Positions 60,623 to 64,000 of a stretch of DNA of 64,000 nucleotides are shown here, piece after piece. The notes beneath the pieces are model-generated. The model was not told the origin of the DNA and made no database searches. It worked only from the letters and a program-made list of their open reading frames with translations. The stretch is from Acidobacteria bacterium RIFCSPLOWO2_12_FULL_68_19 (GTDB lineage Bacteria > Acidobacteriota > Vicinamibacteria > Vicinamibacterales > UBA2999), in NCBI GenBank assembly GCA_001767525.1, contig MELF01000004.1:1-64000 (forward strand), in the 5' to 3' direction. Made by a program: the position numbers and the translations under genes. Position 1 is the stretch's first letter. Every line of letters begins with the position of its first letter.

Positions 60623-61810
60623 CATCACGGTCTTACGTAGCTCGTCGATCTCCTTGTCCTCGAACCCCGCTTCGCGCAGGACTTCTTCGGTGTGCTCGCC
60701 CAGCGTGGGCGCGCGCCGCCGGGCGGAGGCAGGCGTGGCGCTCAGCTTGATCGGCGATCCCAGGGCCTGGATCCGGCCAAGGGTGGGATGCTCCACGCTC
60801 ACCACCATGTCGCGCGCCACGATTTGCGGGTCCGCGAACACCTCCGCGTAGGAGTTGATCGGGCCGCACGGGATGTCGCGCGACTCGAACGCGTCCAGCC
60901 AGGAGCGCTTCGAACGGTGGCGGGTGACCGATTCGATGCGCTCGGCGAGCGCCGCACGGTTGCGCACACGGCTCGGATTGTCCGCGAATTCCGGCATCCC
61001 GGCCCATTCGGGATGCCCGAGCACCTCGCACAGCCGCGCAAAGAGACGATCGTTCGAGGCGCCAATCGTGACGTGCCCGTCGGCGCAGGCAATCGCCTGG
61101 TACGGCGCGACCATCCGGTGCGCGGAACCGAGCGGCTCCGGCACGCCGGTGCCGGCGAAATACTCGGTCGCCTCCCAGACCGACAGCGCGACGCCCGCCT
61201 CGACGAGCGAGGTGTCGACGTGCTGCCCTCGACCGGTGCGGTGCCGGTGGATGAGCGCCGACAGGACGCCGGTCGCCGCGAAGAGCGCCGCGCCGAGGTC
61301 GGTCAGCGGCACACCGGCCTTCATCGGCGGGCCTCCGGGCGCGCCGGTGACCGACATGATCCCGGAGACCGCCTGCGCAATCAGATCGAGCCCCCCTTTG
61401 GCCCGGTCCGGCCCGGTCTGGCCGTAGCCGGAAATCGACGCGTACACGATCCGCGGGTTGCGCTCCGCCAGCGCCTCGTAGCCGAGGCCGAGACCCGCCA
61501 TCACGCCCGGCCGGCTGTTTTCGGCAAAGACGTCGGCCGACCCGGCCAGCCGCAGCACGGCACGGCGTCCCGCGTCGGTCTTGATGTCGAGGACCACGCT
61601 GCGTTTGCCCCGGTTGACGGCGTTGTAGGCGGGCGTGTCGTGGCCGACGGCGCCGGGCATCCGGCGCGTCATGTCTCCCTCCGGCGGCTCGATCTTGATC
61701 ACGTCCGCGCCGAGATCGGCCAGCAGCATCGTGCAGAAGGGGCCGGCCATCACCTGGGTGACGTCGATCAGGCGCACGCCGGCGAGCGCTCCGGCTGTGG
61801 TGGAATCCAT
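60620..61810 (-). CDS. CaiB/BaiF family CoA-transferase
   Basis: LAGVRLIDVTQVMAGPFCTMLLADLGADVIKIEPPEGDMTRRM. Confidence 0.94.
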   Translation of the reverse strand: MDSTTAGALAGVRLIDVTQVMAGPFCTMLLADLGADVIKIEPPEGDMTRRMPGAVGHDTPAYNAVNRGKRSVVLDIKTDAGRRAVLRLAGSADVFAENSRPGVMAGLGLGYEALAERNPRIVYASISGYGQTGPDRAKGGLDLIAQAVSGIMSVTGAPGGPPMKAGVPLTDLGAALFAATGVLSALIHRHRTGRGQHVDTSLVEAGVALSVWEATEYFAGTGVPEPLGSAHRMVAPYQAIACADGHVTIGASNDRLFARLCEVLGHPEWAGMPEFADNPSRVRNRAALAERIESVTRHRSKRSWLDAFESRDIPCGPINSYAEVFADPQIVARDMVVSVEHPTLGRIQALGSPIKLSATPASARRRAPTLGEHTEEVLREAGFEDKEIDELRKTVM

Positions 61811-61837
61811 GCGCTATTAGTGTGATAAGACTTAGCC

Positions 61838-62623
61838 GTGGCTGCAACCGAAACGATCTTCCAGCTCGAGCCGCCGCTGGCCGTCCTGACGTTCAATCGC
61901 CCGGAGGCGCGCAACGCGATGACCTGGGCGATGTACGACGCGCTCGTGGAGGCGTGCGACCGCGTCGAGGGCGACGAGGCGGTCGGCGTGCTGGTGCTGC
62001 GCGGCGCCGGGGGCAAGGCGTTCGCCGCCGGGACCGACATCTCGCAGTTCCAGCGGTTCCAGACGCCGCAGGACGGCGTCACCTACGAGCAGCACATCGC
62101 CGACGTGCTCGACCGCCTGGAGCGCGTCACCAAGCCGACGATTGCGCAGATCGAAGGCGTGGCGGTCGGCGCCGGCTGCGCGATCGCCGTCACGTGCGAC
62201 CTGCGCGTTGCCACGCCGGAGTCGACCTTCGGCATTCCGATCGCGCGCACCCTGGGCAACTGCGTGACCGGCGCCGCGTTCAGCCGCCTCGTGGATCTGG
62301 CGGGGCCGGGGCGCACCAAGGACATGCTCTTCACCGGCCGGCTCGTGCCGGCGGAGGAAGCGCACGAGGTCGGGCTCGTCGACCGCCTCGTGCCGGCCGG
62401 GGAGATCGAGAAGGCCGTGCGTGAGCTGGCCCTGCAGATTGCGTCGAACGCGCCGCTCACGGTGCGGGCGACCAAGGAGATGACGCGCCGGCTCCTGGCC
62501 AAGCGGCGCCTGACCTCGCCCGAGGCCCGGGACCTGATCGAGATGTGCTACGGAAGCGCGGACTTTCGCGAAGGCGTCGCGGCCTTCCTGGCCAAGCGAG
62601 CGCCGAAGTGGACCGGGCGATAG
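61838..62623 (+). CDS. Enoyl-CoA hydratase/isomerase family protein
   Basis: LAVLTFNRPEARNAMTWAMYDAL, KAFAAGTDISQF, IEGVAVGAGCAIAVTCDLRVA. Confidence 0.93.
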   Translation: MAATETIFQLEPPLAVLTFNRPEARNAMTWAMYDALVEACDRVEGDEAVGVLVLRGAGGKAFAAGTDISQFQRFQTPQDGVTYEQHIADVLDRLERVTKPTIAQIEGVAVGAGCAIAVTCDLRVATPESTFGIPIARTLGNCVTGAAFSRLVDLAGPGRTKDMLFTGRLVPAEEAHEVGLVDRLVPAGEIEKAVRELALQIASNAPLTVRATKEMTRRLLAKRRLTSPEARDLIEMCYGSADFREGVAAFLAKRAPKWTGR

Positions 62624-62669
62624 CCTGGTGCGGACCCGGAGACCCGAAGGCCTCCGGGTCCAAGAGCCG

Positions 62670-63353
62670 TCAGTTCACCGCGAAGCAGTAGAGGAAGCCG
62701 GCGCCGCCGGTCTTCACGAGCGCTTCCTGGCTGCAGCCGGCCGTCGAGTGCGCCGCGTTCCACGACGAGTTCGCCCCGCCCAGGCGGTCGTGATGGCCGA
62801 CGATGGCGTTCCCCATGGCGTTGCTCGTCCAGTTGCCGCAGGTGACGATGGCCGGGTTGCCAATCAGCACGCGGCCGGTGGAATCCGAGCCCGTGAGGAT
62901 GTCGTGCTGGTTCGGCATGTCGCCGACGCCGTTCACCATGCCGCCTTTTTCGTTGAGCGCGGTCGGCTTCCGCACGTTGTTGCGGTCGCGCTCGATGTCG
63001 CCGTGCAGGTCCTGCACGTTGGCGGCGATGAGCTGACCCTTGGCGTTGTACCACGGACCGGTGCCGATACGGTCGCGGGCGTTCACCGCCGGCACGTCGC
63101 CGGCCTGAGACTGGCTCAGATAGGCGTGCCAGGTGCGGTTGCCGGCCCCGGCAGCCGCCGCCAGCTTCTGGCAGTGGGCGTCGGCGCCGGTCAGGCCCCC
63201 GAAGTTGGCGCCGTCACCGCCTCCCACGCTCGTGACGAAGAAGCTCATTGGCTGCGCCGGCATCTGTGCCTGCCCCTGGCTCGACGAAACACCGGGCGAC
63301 ATCAGTACCGCCGCCAGGACGAGTGCAGCGGACAGTCCAAGCGTCTTTCGCAT
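62670..63353 (-). CDS. Secreted lectin-fold-like hypothetical protein
   Basis: Signal peptide; FFVTSVGGGDGANFGGLTGADAHCQKLAAAAGAGNRTWHAYLS. Confidence 0.7.
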   Translation of the reverse strand: MRKTLGLSAALVLAAVLMSPGVSSSQGQAQMPAQPMSFFVTSVGGGDGANFGGLTGADAHCQKLAAAAGAGNRTWHAYLSQSQAGDVPAVNARDRIGTGPWYNAKGQLIAANVQDLHGDIERDRNNVRKPTALNEKGGMVNGVGDMPNQHDILTGSDSTGRVLIGNPAIVTCGNWTSNAMGNAIVGHHDRLGGANSSWNAAHSTAGCSQEALVKTGGAGFLYCFAVN

Positions 63354-63480
63354 CGTTCTCCCCTCGCATCTTAGGTTAATGATTGAAAGAACAGGAACGG
63401 CTCGGGCCGTTCGCGGTCGTCAAATATACCCCATCCTGCGTCTCACCGTTTCAGCAGCGCGGCGCGGTGTGCCGGCGGCG

Positions 63481-64000
63481 CTACCGGGCCCGCGCGTCGG
63501 CCAGCAGGCCGTCGAGGGTGGTCTTGAAGGTCGCAAATGGGAGGGCGCCGTTCAGTTTCCGCAGGACCTTCATCTTCCCGTCCGGCATCGTCAGGCCGAC
63601 AAAGAAGGTCGGCGTCGAGTTGACGCCCGCCTGCGTCCCCAGGGTCACGTCTTGCCGGACGCGAGCCGCCGTCTGCCCGGCGAGACAGCCGGTGAACTTC
63701 GCCTCGTCCAGGCCGAGCGCCTGGGCGTGCGTGACCAGGTCGCCGGGGAAGAGCGCCTGCTGGTTGGCGAAGAGGCGGTCGTGCATGTCCCAGAAGCGGT
63801 TCTGGGCGGCGGCGCACTCGGCGGCCTCTCCCGCCTTGAACGCCTGCGGGTGAATCCGTTCCAGCGGGAAGTGACGAAACACGTACTTCACCGCGCCGGT
63901 GGAAACGTATTCCTTGTCGAGCTGACCGTAGGTCTGCGTCCAATGGCGTCCGCAGAACGGACACTGAAAGTCGGAGAATTCGACGATCGTCAGCACGGCG
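63481..64000 (-). CDS. DsbA-family thioredoxin-like protein, 5' end cut by the window edge
   Basis: VLTIVEFSDFQCPFCGRHW; STPTFFVG. Confidence 0.9.
   Translation of the reverse strand, partial: AVLTIVEFSDFQCPFCGRHWTQTYGQLDKEYVSTGAVKYVFRHFPLERIHPQAFKAGEAAECAAAQNRFWDMHDRLFANQQALFPGDLVTHAQALGLDEAKFTGCLAGQTAARVRQDVTLGTQAGVNSTPTFFVGLTMPDGKMKVLRKLNGALPFATFKTTLDGLLADARAR

Overview
This is a 64 kb chromosomal window from a GC-rich bacterium. Gene content and style suggest an Acidobacteriota/Vicinamibacteria-like lineage, but this is inference and no search was run. The left end (about 0.2-6.1 kb) is an accessory island on the minus strand: hsdM, an ORF6N-domain gene, hsdS, then a tight three-gene cassette of unknown function ending in a HEPN-like protein. 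No hsdR is seen. The rest is mostly housekeeping: acnA, lpxB/lpxD, an M16 peptidase pair, nfo, AMMECR1/Memo, gatCA, surE, rpoZ-like, divergent hsp20 genes, xseAB, ispA, tlyA, nadK, PP2C/STPK, FHA-GAF-HD-GYP, mltG, ruvX, EnvC-like and S41-like genes, tRNA-Val, thrS-infC-rpmI-rplT-pheST, zapA, a likely 6S RNA, thiL, an ABC exporter pair, a lytic transglycosylase, CoA-transferase, enoyl-CoA hydratase and DsbA. The most unusual signal is a set of at least ten word-repeat elements. Each is made of short (about 7-9 nt) degenerate words, usually arranged as an inverted repeat, and packed into gene-gene junctions. Several word families (GGTGCGAS, TTGGGMGT, GGTAGSY, GGCTTTGG, CACAGAGAC and others) occur, some at several distant loci. 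In at least two operons the element lies just inside the downstream start codon and encodes the hydrophobic core of the signal peptide. Elsewhere it supplies stop codons or C-terminal tails, appears as an in-frame insertion in gatA, or flanks an IS remnant.
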